Source of the DNA: Theobroma cacao
Taxonomy: Eukaryota > Streptophyta > Magnoliopsida > Malvales > Malvaceae
DNA length: 64,000 nucleotides
Assembly (NCBI RefSeq): GCF_000208745.1
Contig: NC_030856.1
Location: forward strand, 13,005,207 to 13,069,206
Direction of reading: 5' to 3'
This document shows, piece after piece, positions 11,602 through 24,152 of this stretch (within the stretch, counting starts at the first letter, position 1; each line of letters starts with the position of its first letter). The notes under the pieces are model-generated. The model had not been told where the DNA came from, did no database searches, and saw only the letters and a list, made by a program, of their open reading frames with translations. The position numbers and the translations under genes were made by a program.

Positions 11602-12469
11602 TCCCTTTCTTCCAACAGCTTCTACATTCTCCAGCAGCTTTTCTTCTTCTGCTTCTTCTCTTTCACGTTGCTTCCCAACCTCCATGGAAGCTTGATATGA
11701 AACTTTCATAACTTTTTCTCTCTCTAGCTTTAATTTTCAACCTTTATGCCCTTTTGACTAGAACCCTTGTGCTCTTTCACTTTCTCACTTTAAAACCCTT
11801 GAAAAATCCCACTTCCATACTTTCTCTCACTAGCTAGGTGTTTAGAGAAAGAAAAAAAAAAAGCCCCTATAATAGCTTGGGAATTGTTGGAAAGAATTTC
11901 AAGGTTACAAAACTATCAAGGTGAGTAGTAAACTAAAGTTGTTTTTTAGTGTTGAGAATGATTAGTAAGTAAACTTGTGAATGTTTTGTTGTTGAGGTTA
12001 TCCACTCATTTTAGAGTGGTTAAGGTAGTGAATATAGATAGCCATTTAAATGGCAATTGGAAGTTAGCTAAAAGAAAGCTTTTGGACTTTATAAGTATGT
12101 GAAATAATATATTGGTGATGCTAATGTGATGATAGGTTCTAATGAAGTCCCACAGCCCCAATTGTACCATTAGGGAAGTTAAAGTCGATTAAAGGCTCAA
12201 CAAATACCGGTGAGTGGACTTGCAATTCAAAATTTGTTTTGGGAATGTGAATGCAATTGTACAAAAATTTGAAAGATTTTATCCAGTTTTCCTTTGAAAA
12301 TGTACCTTGGGAATAAGCCTTTGGTGAATAAGCCGATGATGACTCGACTATGTACGAGTAGGAGTGCACATAAGCCGATGATGACCCAGCCATGTGCTAG
12401 TGGGGAGTGCACATGAGCTGATGATGATGGGAGAGTGTGCATGATGATGAATATATATATATATATATA

Positions 12470-12516
12470 NNNNNNNNNNNNNNNNNNNNNNNNNNNNNNN
12501 NNNNNNNNNNNNNNNN
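12470..12516. other. Assembly gap (47 N) in (TA)n
   Basis: The gap is flanked on both sides by (TA)n. It lies at the same LTR position as the gap at 3396-3451. The ORFs reported through it have no meaning. Confidence 0.95.
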
Positions 12517-12551
<35 letters not shown>

Positions 12552-12718
12552 AGATATGTGTGTTATAGAAAGTTCATGAATATGTAAATGGTTGAAATGC
12601 ATGTGAAATTGGACATGTTCAACTTTGGGAAATTATATGAGTTTCATGTTGTGTTGGTCATGTGAACAGGGTGGCCTTTGCTTGAGGGAAAGGGGGAATT
12701 TTTGTTGATGCTATATTT

Positions 12719-12860
12719 CTCGCTACAGCGAGAAACTCTCAGGTTTGGAAGGGTGGGGCTGGCTGAAATCTCGCTGCAGCGAGAATGTTACTATAGCTTC
12801 TCGCTACAATGAGAAACTTTCTATTTTAAGACCAAAAATTTTGCTGTAGCAAAAAACTTT
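12719..12860. repeat. Palindrome cluster with perfect TCTCGCTGCAGCGAGA
   Basis: A perfect 16-bp palindrome at 12769-12784 has imperfect copies on both sides: TCTCGCTACAGCGAGA at about 12718, TCTCGCTACAATGAGA at about 12800, and a worn TTTTGCTGTAGCAAAA further on. Copies are spaced about 30-50 bp apart. It lies downstream of the minisatellite and (TA)n tract, as in the other LTRs. Confidence 0.85.
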
Positions 12861-13689
12861 ATGTTTTGCTCCTCATTTGGTTCGGTTGTTACCCTATTTT
12901 CCATTTCCTTGGTACCATAGTTGAGCATGGACTTCCAATATTAAGGAATAAATGAATTAAGTTTAAAATGAGGAGGTTTACTGAGAAACCCTTGGCCAGT
13001 TAAGAAACCCCCGATCAGTTGATAATTTAAATCAAGTGTCGTTGCAGCAAAAAGGCATGGACCCGTCGTTTATTTGACCTGATTCGCATGAATGCTATTA
13101 AAGTTTTCACTCTCCAAATCCTTTGTTGAGCATGGACCCTTTTCATAAAATGATTACTCATGTGGGGTTTGCATGAGGGGCTTTAATAAGAACTAAAACA
13201 AATTGCATTGTTTTGAAAAATGAATGCATCATGATTTCATCAAACATTCCTTATGGTATGCTTGTTCCCTTTCTGTTCACTCACTGGGTTTATACTCACC
13301 GTTTTCAACTTCATGTTTTCAAATCACTAGGCAGCTAGTAACTAGGTTGAAGTGCCTTTGTATATTCGACCCTTGGTAGGTGTCTCGGCATTCAGTAGCT
13401 ATACATTCGTCTGAGTCTCTCCGCTAGAAGTCGAGTACTTTTTTGTTGTGTATAGACAAACTGATGTAAACTATTAAATTATGTTTAGATAATATATGTA
13501 CTCTTTGATTGGTATGCCACTATGAGATGGCAATGTTTGGTATTATTTTGATTTAAAGTTATAAAATGTGACTTAACAACTTTTAATGGAATGGTGAAAA
13601 GGTTATATTAATAGGCTTGCTTGGGCTTAATGGACTACGTTCATTAGGCCCATGAGCCAGTCATGGCCTGGAATTTGGGTCATGACAAT

Positions 13690-14542
13690 TTACCCAATTA
13701 AGATGCTCTTCGCCTAACAATAGGCCACTTTTATTAGAAAAATCCATCTCATCAAACATATCAAAAGCCTTTTAAAATTTTTGAGCCATATCAAACATTA
13801 AGTATGTTGAATTCCACCTAGTGCTAACATCTATGCACAACAAACTCTGGGTAGCAATCTTTTCAATATGAAAACACTCTTTAAATTTTGCAACCTAAAC
13901 GGTGCTTGTATCACATATCTAACTGTTTTCCTTATACAAGCAACTGAATCATTAAATTTCTTGAATCCATCACTAACAACTAGGTTGATTATGTGTGCAA
14001 TGCATCTTAAATGAAGAAATTTGCCTTGTAAAATGCTAGTTCTTAATTTGTTGAACTTTTTTTTCAAGTATGTTATTGCAATATCATTTGAACTAGCATT
14101 GTCTACTATCACAGTGAAAACTTTATTAAAACTTTATTAATGCCCCAATTACGCCAGCATTTATCAATTGCCCTACCAACATCATCATCTCTATGACTAG
14201 AAATTGGGCAAAAGTTTAAAAATTTTCTATGTAAATTCTAATCACCATCAATAAAATAGGCTGTAAGACATGTAATTCAATCTCTATAACAAGGTACAAG
14301 TGTTTGTGGTTAGGGATACCCTATATGAAGAAGAAGAAGGACACAAAAATTTTTTCAAACTATTCTTCTCATCTTTGTACAACTGAAAATAGTCTCTAGC
14401 AATATTCCATTTAGATGGAATATTAAATCTTGGACATGAAGCTGCAATGTATCTCCTAAAACCTTTCCCTTCCACAAATTTAAAAGGTAACTCATCCAAA
14501 ACAATCATTTCAACCAAACTTTTCCTAATGGACTCTTGATCA
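13690..14542 (-). pseudogene. hAT transposase, central catalytic part
   Basis: Open pieces at 13831-14112 and 14284-14542 carry hAT landmarks. The first has VDNASSNDIAITYLKKKFNK and then LHLRCIAHIINLVVSDG. The second has FKFVEGKGFRRYI and IPSKWNIARDY. Between them lie degraded frames with RVSLTT and NYMS. Near 13810 the WNSTYLMFD element can be read in another frame. The copia element at 14543 cuts the gene just before the ESIRKSLVEM segment, and the reading resumes at 27346. Stops and frameshifts make it non-functional. Confidence 0.85.
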
Positions 14543-15665
14543 TGTTGGTCCCAAGTAAATGTGCTAGAGGGGGTGAATAACACCTTTTGGCTCTTACTTA
14601 AATTGCCTTTAAATTGAGGGCAAGTTTAATATCAATATTGACTGGTTCGAGGCAAGATGACGGAATGGTTTAGGAAGGAATGAAAAAGAAAATTAAAATC
14701 AGAGCAGACAATACTCAACTATTTATAGTGGTTTGGTCAAAGACCTACATCCACTACCTTGATTGTTCAACCAAGGATTTCCAAATCAAATCACTAAAAA
14801 CGGTGGAATTCCCAAGCTCCCACCAAGCTTTTACAATGGCTTTTTGAAGGCTCAACCATAACCTTAACAATGATTTTTCTCAAGATTAACCAAAACCCAA
14901 ACTAACTTTTACTAGGATGAGTTAGAACCTATACAACCAATCAAGCAACCAAAGCTTGAATTACCTCCTTAGAGTGACTTGCTCACTCTAAGTATACAAG
15001 GAGAAGAGAAATAAAAGTGTACCTATGATCACTAACCTAATTTGAGTGGTACAAAGTGAAGCGCTTAAATTTGTTACAAGGATAGGAGTGAAGTGTTGAA
15101 AGTATGCAGAGAATTTTTGCTATTTTTGAGCTTTTTTTGATCTTGGAAGCACCAAATCTTGTTCTTAGACATTGGGAAGGGTTTTTATACTTGAAGAAAT
15201 GACTCTGATGGATGTTTGATAGATCTTGACCATTGAAAACAGTTTGGAGTTGGTTTTAGCCATTAATCTATCTTCTAGCATTCAAATTTGAAGTTGCAAA
15301 CAAAGAGCTCTTAGTTGACTAACATAGCTTCTCGGTCGATTAAGTTGTTTCTGTCTTTGGACCCAATCTTTGGCAGTGAGCACTTAGTCGACTAACAATT
15401 CCTCTTAGTCGATTAAGTCATTTTTGTCTCTAAACTGTCCATCTTCATTTTTGAGTTTTAGTTGACTAACTCCCTTGATTATCCGACTAAGTGGCTTATG
15501 TTTTATGGGTCAAATGTAGCTCCTCATTCTATGTGATTTGATATTTTCATTTTAGTGATTAATTTGTTATTAGTCATACATTCACATCCTGCACACTCAT
15601 GTAATATAGTTAGACATAAATGAGTGGGAATATTTTATTATCATCAAAAACTAATGGAGCTAACA
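14543..15665 (-). repeat. 3' LTR of copia element
   Basis: Length is 1123 bp, bounded by TGTTGGTCCC and AGCTAACA. A TATA-like TATAAAAACC lies on the minus strand at 15180-15189. A perfect palindrome TTAGTCGACTAA is at 15384-15395, with variants around it. It is 75 bp shorter than the 5' LTR because that one has an additional repeat unit. Confidence 0.92.
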
Positions 15666-15666
15666 A

Positions 15667-15679
15667 TCTCCCCTTTTTT
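15667..15679 (-). promoter_or_regulatory. Polypurine tract of copia element
   Basis: On the minus strand AAAAAAGGGGAGA lies directly upstream of the 3' LTR, separated by one base. This is the expected position for the primer of plus-strand synthesis. Confidence 0.85.
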
Positions 15680-16249
15680 GATGATGATGAAACATTCCTT
15701 GATTAAAAGCATACTGTCTATTAGTTTCTTTCTGTTTTGCAGAAAATGAGGATTTTCTCCCCTAGAATGTGTGCTACCCCTAAATTAATGCATGATTTTA
15801 TTATTTAACTTAGCAAGTTTTTTTTAATCTCTTAAAGAAAAAGACAGGTAAAATTTTTAACATTTGACAAAATATCATCAATGCTGTAGCTATCTGTTCG
15901 CCATTAGCATATTGTTTTCAGAATTTATCCATTCAAAATAAATATCATTCCAACAAAAATATCATAAAAGCATAATCAGCATCCATACTTGTTCACAACA
16001 AAATTCCATTCACAATTCAACAGAAATACCATGGAGGATATCAACAAACTAAATAATATAAATAGCTTATCAGCATTCAATTTTCAACACAATAACATAA
16101 ACAGCAGAGTCAAATTCAAGTGTTCAACTGTCAGCAAAACAAACATAGCCAGATTTAGATTCCTAAATTACCCTTGGATCATTCCTACCTTCTATGTCCC
16201 CTAAGCTTTCTATCATAATTCTCCCATTTTTTATCATCATCAAACCGAG

Positions 16250-18148
16250 GGGTGTTCAATCAGTTTCTAAAAAAGTAGAACGGGTAGACTCATCAGTGCC
16301 AAAGTAGACATTAAGGGGCTTAGGAGAAGGTTTAGGTGATGGTCTTTTGGGTAAGGCTTCAGGGGAAGATTGGTATGAAATTTGGAGTGAATCTTGAGCA
16401 TAAGAGATGGCTGAGGGTCTGGTTTTTTTAGCTATCCTAGAAGACTTTCTTCTCTTGAGGAATTTTGACTTTGTTGCCATGGTCTTCCTTCTTATACCAA
16501 GAGGTTTAGGTTTCTCTTGTGTTGGTGTAGCAGCTTTTCCTTTTTCTTTACTATATTGGTCAGTCTACCCTGTAGTGTGCATTGACTCAAGGAATGCTCT
16601 GACAGATGCTGGCTTTTAAGTTTTAGCCTTTGCTACTTCTTTTTATGCTTGCTCTTCTCTGACCATTTGATCGAAAATATCCATGATTGAAACTTCCTCA
16701 GAGTTAGGTGGAGATTGTTGTTCTGGCTGTGATTCATCATGTAGTGGAGAGGTGTCATCAAAGGATCCAAGTACTTCAGTGCCTTCATTGGATTTTTCAT
16801 CACTTTTAGGCTCAAAAGTGGGAGATTTCATTGGCTGAACTAATTATGGTTCATGACCTTCAAATTGGAAGGCAAGACTTTCAGTAGCTTGTTCTGCTAA
16901 TGATGGACTTACTGTTGCAAAAGTGTCTTCAGTTGCAAGACCAGCAGGTGATTTTCCTTTTCTTTCATCAAGTTTTCTAGCCCTTTCAACTTATCCTTAA
17001 TTTTCTGAATCTTTACTGATTTGTCAGTGAATTTTCCATTTATTCTCATTAACAGATTTAGAATCATTTCATTTGAAATCTGAGAGTAAGCAATCTCTGT
17101 CTGAGCAAGAATAGAGTGCTCATCCTTTGGAGTAATGTTGGTGGTTTTAATAAACGTTTCTCCTTGTAGTTTGTACCCTATCTTTGGCAAACTTCCTAGG
17201 TAGATTGCTTGTCCCTGCTTTGCACCTAGTCCATTTCATATTTGTTCGCCCAAATTCCCTTCTTCTTCACTAGAGATGTAATCAAAATTTCATAAGGCTG
17301 ATTTACCTTATCAATTTGACATGTTCTTCTCATCCTTTCAATCATAAATCTGCCTAAGTTGAGGGGGGTGCCATTAACGACATGCTCCATTAGCCACAAG
17401 TCCTGAAGGCTTACGTAGCTGAACCTACTGCTTATCCTATGAATAGATGTAGCAATGAAATAATGTAGGATTCTAATATGACAGCTTTTAATAAAGTTGG
17501 CATAACTTTTGGATGAATATCTTTCTTTCTTTCTTATGATTATTTCCCATAGAGATGAGGGATCATACTTTTCAAGAATTTAGTAATCACCTTCTTCACA
17601 TTCAATTCTGAGCAGACTACCTAAATCTGCAGCAATCATCACAAATTTTTTTCCATTTAGGAAGACATTCAGACCATCATTAATAAAATTCTCAGGTTTC
17701 TCAAGTTCATTCTCATTTAATGTTATGCTTGCATAAAATTCATTAACAAGGCTAGCACTATGGTTCTGTTCTTAAAAGTACTAAATTTCTTCAATTTCAT
17801 TTCTTTAAAATAATTTGATAAACCTACTTCAATTTTAGGGGTCTCATCAAAGCTATCCCAATTGATAAATTTACTACATGTAATGGGAGCATTCTCTATC
17901 TTTTTGAACCTATCCTCATGAGCTTTATTTCTAAACTTTGAGGATGGAAGATTACCTTTCTTGGAGAGCTTTACTTTTTCTTTGATTTTTGTGGTTTTTC
18001 TTTCTGCTTTTTTCTAGTTTTCTCAATCACATAAGCAGACTTGACTTTCTTCTTCTTCTTTTGAATTTCTTCCAGTGGACTCTCTTCCATAGGTCATTTT
18101 CTCTTCTTCTTTTCCAAAGCACTACTAGTTAATGTGGTGTTGGCCATT
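16250..18148 (-). pseudogene. Extra ORF after pol (env-like position), degraded
   Basis: About 1.9 kb of coding-like minus-strand sequence lies between RNase H and the 3' LTR. A plausible start is MANTTLTSSALEKKKRK at 18148, followed by a lysine-rich stretch. Around 17600-17770 an open piece reads INDGLNVFLNGKK and ADLGSLLRIECEEGDY, and it is followed by pieces with IRILHYFIATSIHRI and LVKKEG. This recalls the ORFs described as 'putative plant transposon protein' in plant retroelements, but I am not certain. A helical KIQKIKDKLKGLENLMKEKE segment (16909-17190) and a basic Ser/Pro-rich end (16256-16480) follow. There are many stops and frame changes. Sireviruses commonly carry an extra 'env-like' ORF here; no signal peptide or clear membrane segment is visible. 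Confidence 0.55.
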
Positions 18149-18546
18149 TTGGTTTTAAGCAATTTCAAGCTTAGGGTTTCGTGAGTTTGAGAAGGAAAGA
18201 TTTTAGTTTCAAAAGGGTCGATTTCAGATGAGAGAAAATGAAGAGATAATAAGTTAAGAGAGATTAATCTTTCTAAAAAAATCGTCAGTCTCCCTATCTT
18301 TAAATATGTTTGGTAACCCCTTCTTTCAAAATTTAAAAATTTACCTCTCATTTTTATTTTTTCAGTTAAGCGATTTTTCCTTATTTTTCTTCACCCAGTA
18401 GGCTGTCTTGTTTCTTTTTATTATTTTATTCATTCTATCTAAATGAGTCTTATTATTTAAGGAAACAAAATGCTTTTAGTTGATTAAATGATTCTCTTAA
18501 TCAACTAAGTACTTACTATTTTATGAATGAAAATTTCACAAATTTT

Positions 18547-21384
18547 CTAAAGCTCCTGTACATTAATCATTCCTAGATTTCTCCTAATTTCATAGAATCT
18601 TTCCTTATTCAGGGGCTTGGTGAATATATCAGCTAATTGTTGTAAAGTGTTAATAAATTCAATCTTAATGTCTTCTTTTATCACATGGTCTCTAATAAAG
18701 TGATGTCTAATTTCAATATGTTTGGTCCTAGAGTGCTGGACAGGATTCTTTGAGATGTTGATGGCACTTGTATTATCACAAAATATTGGTCATTATGCAT
18801 TGTTACTCCAAAGTCTTTTAATTATTGTTCAATCCACGAAATCTGAGCATAACAACTACTTAAAGAAATATATTCAACTTCAACTGTGGAGAGTGTAACA
18901 GAATTCTGTTTCTTACTTGACCAGGACACAAGCATACTTTCTAGAAAGTAACAAGTTCCACTAGTGCTCTTTCTATCTGTTTTGCTTCCAGCAAAGTTTG
19001 CATCTGAATATCCAATAAAACTAAAAGATGATTCTCTATGATACCATATTCCTAAAGTTTGTGTATCTAAGAGGCATCTAAAGATTCTTTTAACAACAAT
19101 CAAGTGTGATTCTTTGGGTTGTGAATGAAATCGTGCACATAAGCATACATTGAATTGAATATCAAGCTTGCTAGCTATTAAATAAAGTAATGATCCAATC
19201 ATACCTCTATAGATCTTTTGATCAACACTTTCCTTTTTTATCAACATCAAGTTTTGTGGATGGACTCATTGGTGTGCTAATTGATTTTAGCTTCAGCAAG
19301 TCTTGAATGTATTTTCTTGGCTGATGAAGATTCCCTCCTTACTTTGTTTGGTTTGAAGGCCAAGAAAGAATTTCAGCTCACCTATCATGCTCATTTTAAA
19401 TTCACCCTGCATCTCTTCAGTAAAGTTCTTGCATAAAGCCTCATTAGTGGCACCAAACACAATATCATCCACATAGATTTGAACAATAATTAAATCATTT
19501 GAGCATTTTTTAATAAACAATATTATATCAATGTTTCTTCTAACATACCCTTTTTCAACTAGAAACTTTGAAAGCCTCTCATACTAAGCTCTAGGAGCTT
19601 GTTTCAATCCATATAATGCCTTATTCAGTTTGAAGACATAATTAGGCTTTTCAAAGTCTTCAAATCCAGGGGGTTGTTTGACATAAATTTCCTCTTGGAT
19701 GAAACCATTTAAAAAAGCAATTTTCACATCCATTTGGAATAATTTGAAATTAATGAACATGCAAATGCCAGCAACAATCTTATAGCTTCTATCCTAGCAA
19801 TAGGGGCAAAGGTTTCATCAAGTCAATTCCTTCCCCTTGGTTATACCCTTGAGCCACCAACCTAGCTTTGTTTCTAATAACATTGCCTTGTTCATCTACC
19901 TTAATTCTAAACACCCATTTTGTGCCAACAATTAGGTGATTTAAAGGCTTAGAGACTAATGACCATACACAGTTTCTTTTGAATTGATCGAGCTCCTATT
20001 GCATGGCCATTATCCAGCTTTCTTCTTTTTCTGCCTTTTCAAGGCTCTTAGGCTCGATTTGAGAGATGAAAGCTGAGAACTCACATCTCTCTCTAATTCC
20101 TCTCCTAGTTTTGACACCTTGTGTAATATCACCAATGATCTACTCTTGTGGATGGTCTTTTAATATCTCTAACTATTTGGAAGGTCATCATGCTGGCTTT
20201 CGGTTCTTTGCAAATTTTCTAAAGGTGGAGTTTTTGTTTCTCTTCCACTAGAGTTTCTTTCACTGTTTCTCTTATTTTCTACACTTATTTGTTCAATTTG
20301 TCTTTCAAGGTCTTCTGCATCATAATCATCAACAAGAACTTCCTTTTTTAAGGCATTAGATTCAGCAAAAACTACATGGATTGACTCTTCAATGGTTAAA
20401 GTTCTTTTGTTAAAGACTCTATAAGCCTTTGAGTTCAATGCATATCCTAGAAATATCGCCTCATCACTCTTTGCATCAAACTTTCTTAAAAAATGTTTTC
20501 CATTGTTCCGCACAAAGCATTTGCAACTAAAACTTCTAAGGTGAGAGATGTTTGGCTTTCTACCTTTGTAAAGTTCATCTGAGTTTTTGATATCATGCCC
20601 CTAATTAATACTCTATTAAGAATGTAGGCTGTTGTGTTAACAACTTCTGCCCAAAAATACTTTGGCAGATTATTCTCACAAAACATGGTTCAAGCCGTTT
20701 CTTTTAAAATTTGATTTTTTCTTTTTACAACCCCATTTTGTTGAGGTGTTCTAGGTGTTGAGAAATTGTGATCCAACCCCTTTTCATTACAGAAATTTTC
20801 AAACTCATCTCCCTCAAACTCACCTCCATGATCACTCCTAATACTAACTATGACAAGTCCTTTTTCATTTTCAACCTTCCTACAATGATTTATAAATGTA
20901 GGTAGAGCATCATTCTTATGAGCAACAAAGTAAATCCAAGTATACCTAGAATAGTCATCAACTATCACAAAGCCATAAGATTTGCCTCCTAAGCTGATTG
21001 TATTAATTGGACCAAATAAATCAATATGCAGCATTTCAAGGGGTTTAAAGGTTGAGACAATTTTCTTTGTTTTGAAAGATGTTCTAACTTGTTTACTTAG
21101 TTGGCAAGCATCATAAATCTGATCATTCTCAAATTTAAGTTCAGGTGATCTAACAACTAGATTTTTTCTTATCAATTTTGAGGTGGTATGCATGTTCACA
21201 TGTCCAAGCCTCCTATGCCATAGCCAGCTATCATTTTCATCATTTGCTTTGAGACATGTTTCACAATTAAGCTCAAGATCTTCTAGGAATATAACATACA
21301 TGTTCTTTCTTTTTTTTTCCTATGAATGAGGTTTTGTTGGTGCTAATGTCTATCACTTCACATTTATTTGAATCAAAGCATACT
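18547..21384 (-). pseudogene. pol: Copia pol: integrase, reverse transcriptase, RNase H
   Basis: The integrase piece (20690-21301) has WHRRLGH of the zinc-binding domain and core motifs DLFGP, VDDYSRY and RSDHGGEF, then TPQQNGVVKRKN. The catalytic glutamate normally found in that last motif is lysine (codon 20723-20725). An in-frame TGA follows at 20690-20692. Next come the ENNLPKYFWAEVVNTTAYIL segment (20486-20686) and the FLGY...SKAYRVFN segment (20169-20513). RT has YVDD at 19464-19475 (IYVDDIVFGAT). RNase H (18822-19250) has GYSDANFAGSKTDRKSTSG and SWSSKKQNSVTLST, and the end LADIFTKPLN is readable near 18600 before a stop at 18547. Several frameshifts lie between 19520 and 20170. The gene is non-functional. 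Confidence 0.93.
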
Positions 21385-21389
21385 TTAAA

Positions 21390-24147
21390 TGTAAAGCCCG
21401 ACCTTATAAAATACTTGTCATGACATACATGTGATCAATAGCATGTTTACATACTAGGAGAGCCTCGAAAAATTGACAAAAGTCGGTACTGTACCTAGAG
21501 GTACAATAAAGTTTATTTAAGCCTCGAACTAGGTCAAATAGGGATTTTAAGGTGAAATTCAAAATTTTACAGTTCAAGAATGACTTAAAATGATGAATTA
21601 GAGTTTGAGGGCTGAATTGGAGTAAATTTGGAATTTTCATGTTCTAGAGGTAAAATGATAATTTTGTCACCTGAGGACAAAATGAGAATTTTTAGAAAAG
21701 ATTTTGATCACATTTGACTCATTGGAGTATGATTTGAGTTTGAGAGGTGAAAATTTTAAATTTTGACATTTTTGGAGTCTTAGGGGCAAAACGATAATTT
21801 TACTAGTTTACGAGGGCAAAGTTGGAATTTTAGAATTTTACACCACCTAACACTTGTCATGTTAATGGATTTCAGCCATTAACATTTTACAATGTGGATA
21901 ATTGAAACATTTATGTGGTGGAGAGAGATTGCTTAATGGATAAGTATTACACATGGACCAATGGAAACATGCCATGTGTCAAGCTTGGATCATTCTAGAA
22001 TTTCCTTGTAAAATCTATTTAAAACTCTCTTAGTCTCACCCATATGGCCGGCCAAAGCATGAAGTGAAGAGGAAAGGAAAGAACACAAACCCTAGGTGGG
22101 AAAATTCAAGAGAAAGTGTGAAAATCCAAGGAATTAAGCAAGGTAAAGTGAAAATTCTTTATTTTTACTTGAGATTTACAATACCCATGCTTTATTTTCT
22201 TATTTCTATGGTTGAGAAGCATGATTTCATAGTGAATAAGTGGTAGGCCAAATGGGTATGGTGAGAGAAATGATGTTGGAATTGTTTGATTTTAAGTTAT
22301 GTTAGTGATTAAGGTTAGTTTAGCATATTTAGGAGCAAAACAACAAAAAAAGAATCCATTTTCCCCATGAATCTTCATTGGCCGAATCTTCCTTGATGGG
22401 TGTGGGTGATGGATTGTTATTATTTCAAGAGAAATGGCTTAGAAAATGATGAATAATGGTGAGAAAATTAAGTAGGAAAAATCACGATGTTAGTGCACTG
22501 TAATGCCCGAATTTTTCCATGAAGAAATGGGAGGGTTTTGATGCTGAAATTGGTGTTATTTGAATAATGTTTGGTGAATTGAGGTATTAGAAAAGAAATG
22601 GACTAATTTGGGATTAAATTAGATGCGTTAGTAATTTAATAGGGTGATAGGCCGAATTAGGTCAACATCACGTTTAAGCAGTTGACCAAGCATTCCATGC
22701 ATTCATATAGATTTATAGAGCCTGAAATAGTTTATGATAAATTGACACAATTTATTGAAATTCGTGTCACGTATGATGTATAGGTGGTGAGCCTTCTAAC
22801 AAGGGTAAAGAAATTATGCCCGAAGATCGAGATTAGGAGTATATCGAACTCCTAGTACAGTGAGTAACCTTACTATCATCTTAATTATCTAGAGTGGTTT
22901 TTACCCGATTTTGTGATTTTATGGAAAATGAGTTAAATGGTAAATCCTTATGTTTTATAAGTAAAATGTGTTTAAATAAAATGATTTTATAAATTGTCTT
23001 GAAATTGAATTATGGTTTTGAAAATAGAGTAATTGGAGACCACTTGATGTGTTGTAATTTTATGGCTTTAAATTGAAGGGCTTATGACAATATATGAGCC
23101 TGAATGGCTAAACTGATTTTTGGTGTTAGAATTATTTGTACTGTGTATTCAATCTTGGGAGGCTAGGTTGCGATAAATTGCCATGTCATGTAGATAAAGA
23201 TTTTTATAAATTAGGTGGTAGATAAAATAATCCATAATCCTTGCAGCGGAGGTTTTGTGGACCAGCCTAAGCGAGGAGGCACAGAATCAAATATACCTTA
23301 CCTCGACTGGAGAGCCGTGTGGAGGGTGTCTTTGGAGGTAAAGATTTGAGTGCACTTCACGTGGACCACCGCGTGAGAGTGAGACTCAGCCAACGCCAAG
23401 GCATGGCTAGATTTTCAAATGTAAAAATATGTTCATGTGTGTACTACACTGAACAGCCTTAGTGGTCTCGGTTAGATGCCTAGGCCAAGGCATCCCTGGG
23501 AATGATTTTGGCAAGAGCCAAGTTTTGTGAAATACATAAGCCAAGTTGATTATTTGAGTAAATTGATTATTGATGTTATGAAAAACATACTAGAATGGAA
23601 TATCTTACTTGTCTCCATTTACTCGACTTTAGATGATTTAGATGGTATCTGTTTACTCACTGGGATTTTATAATCTCACCACCCTCAATTCCCTACATTT
23701 TAGGCTCAGGATAATCGGTAGATAGCCGATTGCATCTAGGACTTCAGTTAGCCTTGCATCAACAAAATTGTAGGTTCACAGACTTGCACCTTATTGGTTA
23801 GTTGGGGGTCCACGTGTCACTGTAAAAGTAATTTTATACTTCAGTTATCTGCTTTAAAGAACATAAGAATATATTTAGCTTTTACACCATGTTTTTGGCA
23901 GGTTTTGATTTTTTTGAAGAAAAATGACGAAAATACCCTTGTGAGTCGAAAATAATATTATATTGTTTTGATTTGGAAACGACTTATAATTTTTTGAAAT
24001 GCGAGATTTAATAACTGCCGCTCGTCGGAGAGATACGAAAGCTGATGCTAAGCCTTGCGGGGTTCCAATCGGCATTTCGTGTAATAAACGCCTATCAAGA
24101 CGTCGCGGCGGTTGTCATGGGCCCGATGGGCGTTTCAGGTCGTGACA
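21390..24147 (+). mobile_element. Solo B-type LTR inserted in copia pol, TSD ttaaa
   Basis: It starts TGTAAAGCCCGACCTTATAA and ends CAGGTCGTGACA, 2758 bp. The duplication ttaaa is exact at 21385-21389 and 24148-24152, and copia coding sequence continues on both sides (LSISQMCDKG before, KVCFDSNKCEVID after). It contains a promoter-like CTATTTAAAACTC near 22014, followed by CCATATGGCCGGCC and a purine-rich leader. There is no polypurine tract, primer site or second LTR. The short ORFs inside look like chance frames. Confidence 0.93.
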
Positions 24148-24152
24148 TTAAA

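Larger units (their letters stand above)
11206..13687 (+). mobile_element. Solo A-type LTR inserted in the hAT transposase gene
   Basis: It starts TGTGAGACCTC and ends GGGTCATGACA, 2482 bp. The flanks are aatta (11201-11205) and attta (13688-13692), a 5-bp duplication with one mismatch. The hAT coding sequence resumes in order on both sides. It contains a TATA box (11594-11601), a CT-rich leader, splice-donor-like AAGGTGAGT (about 11919), two 42-bp minisatellite units, a (TA)n tract with an assembly gap, and a palindrome cluster. There are no internal genes or second LTR, so it is the product of LTR-LTR recombination. Confidence 0.9.
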
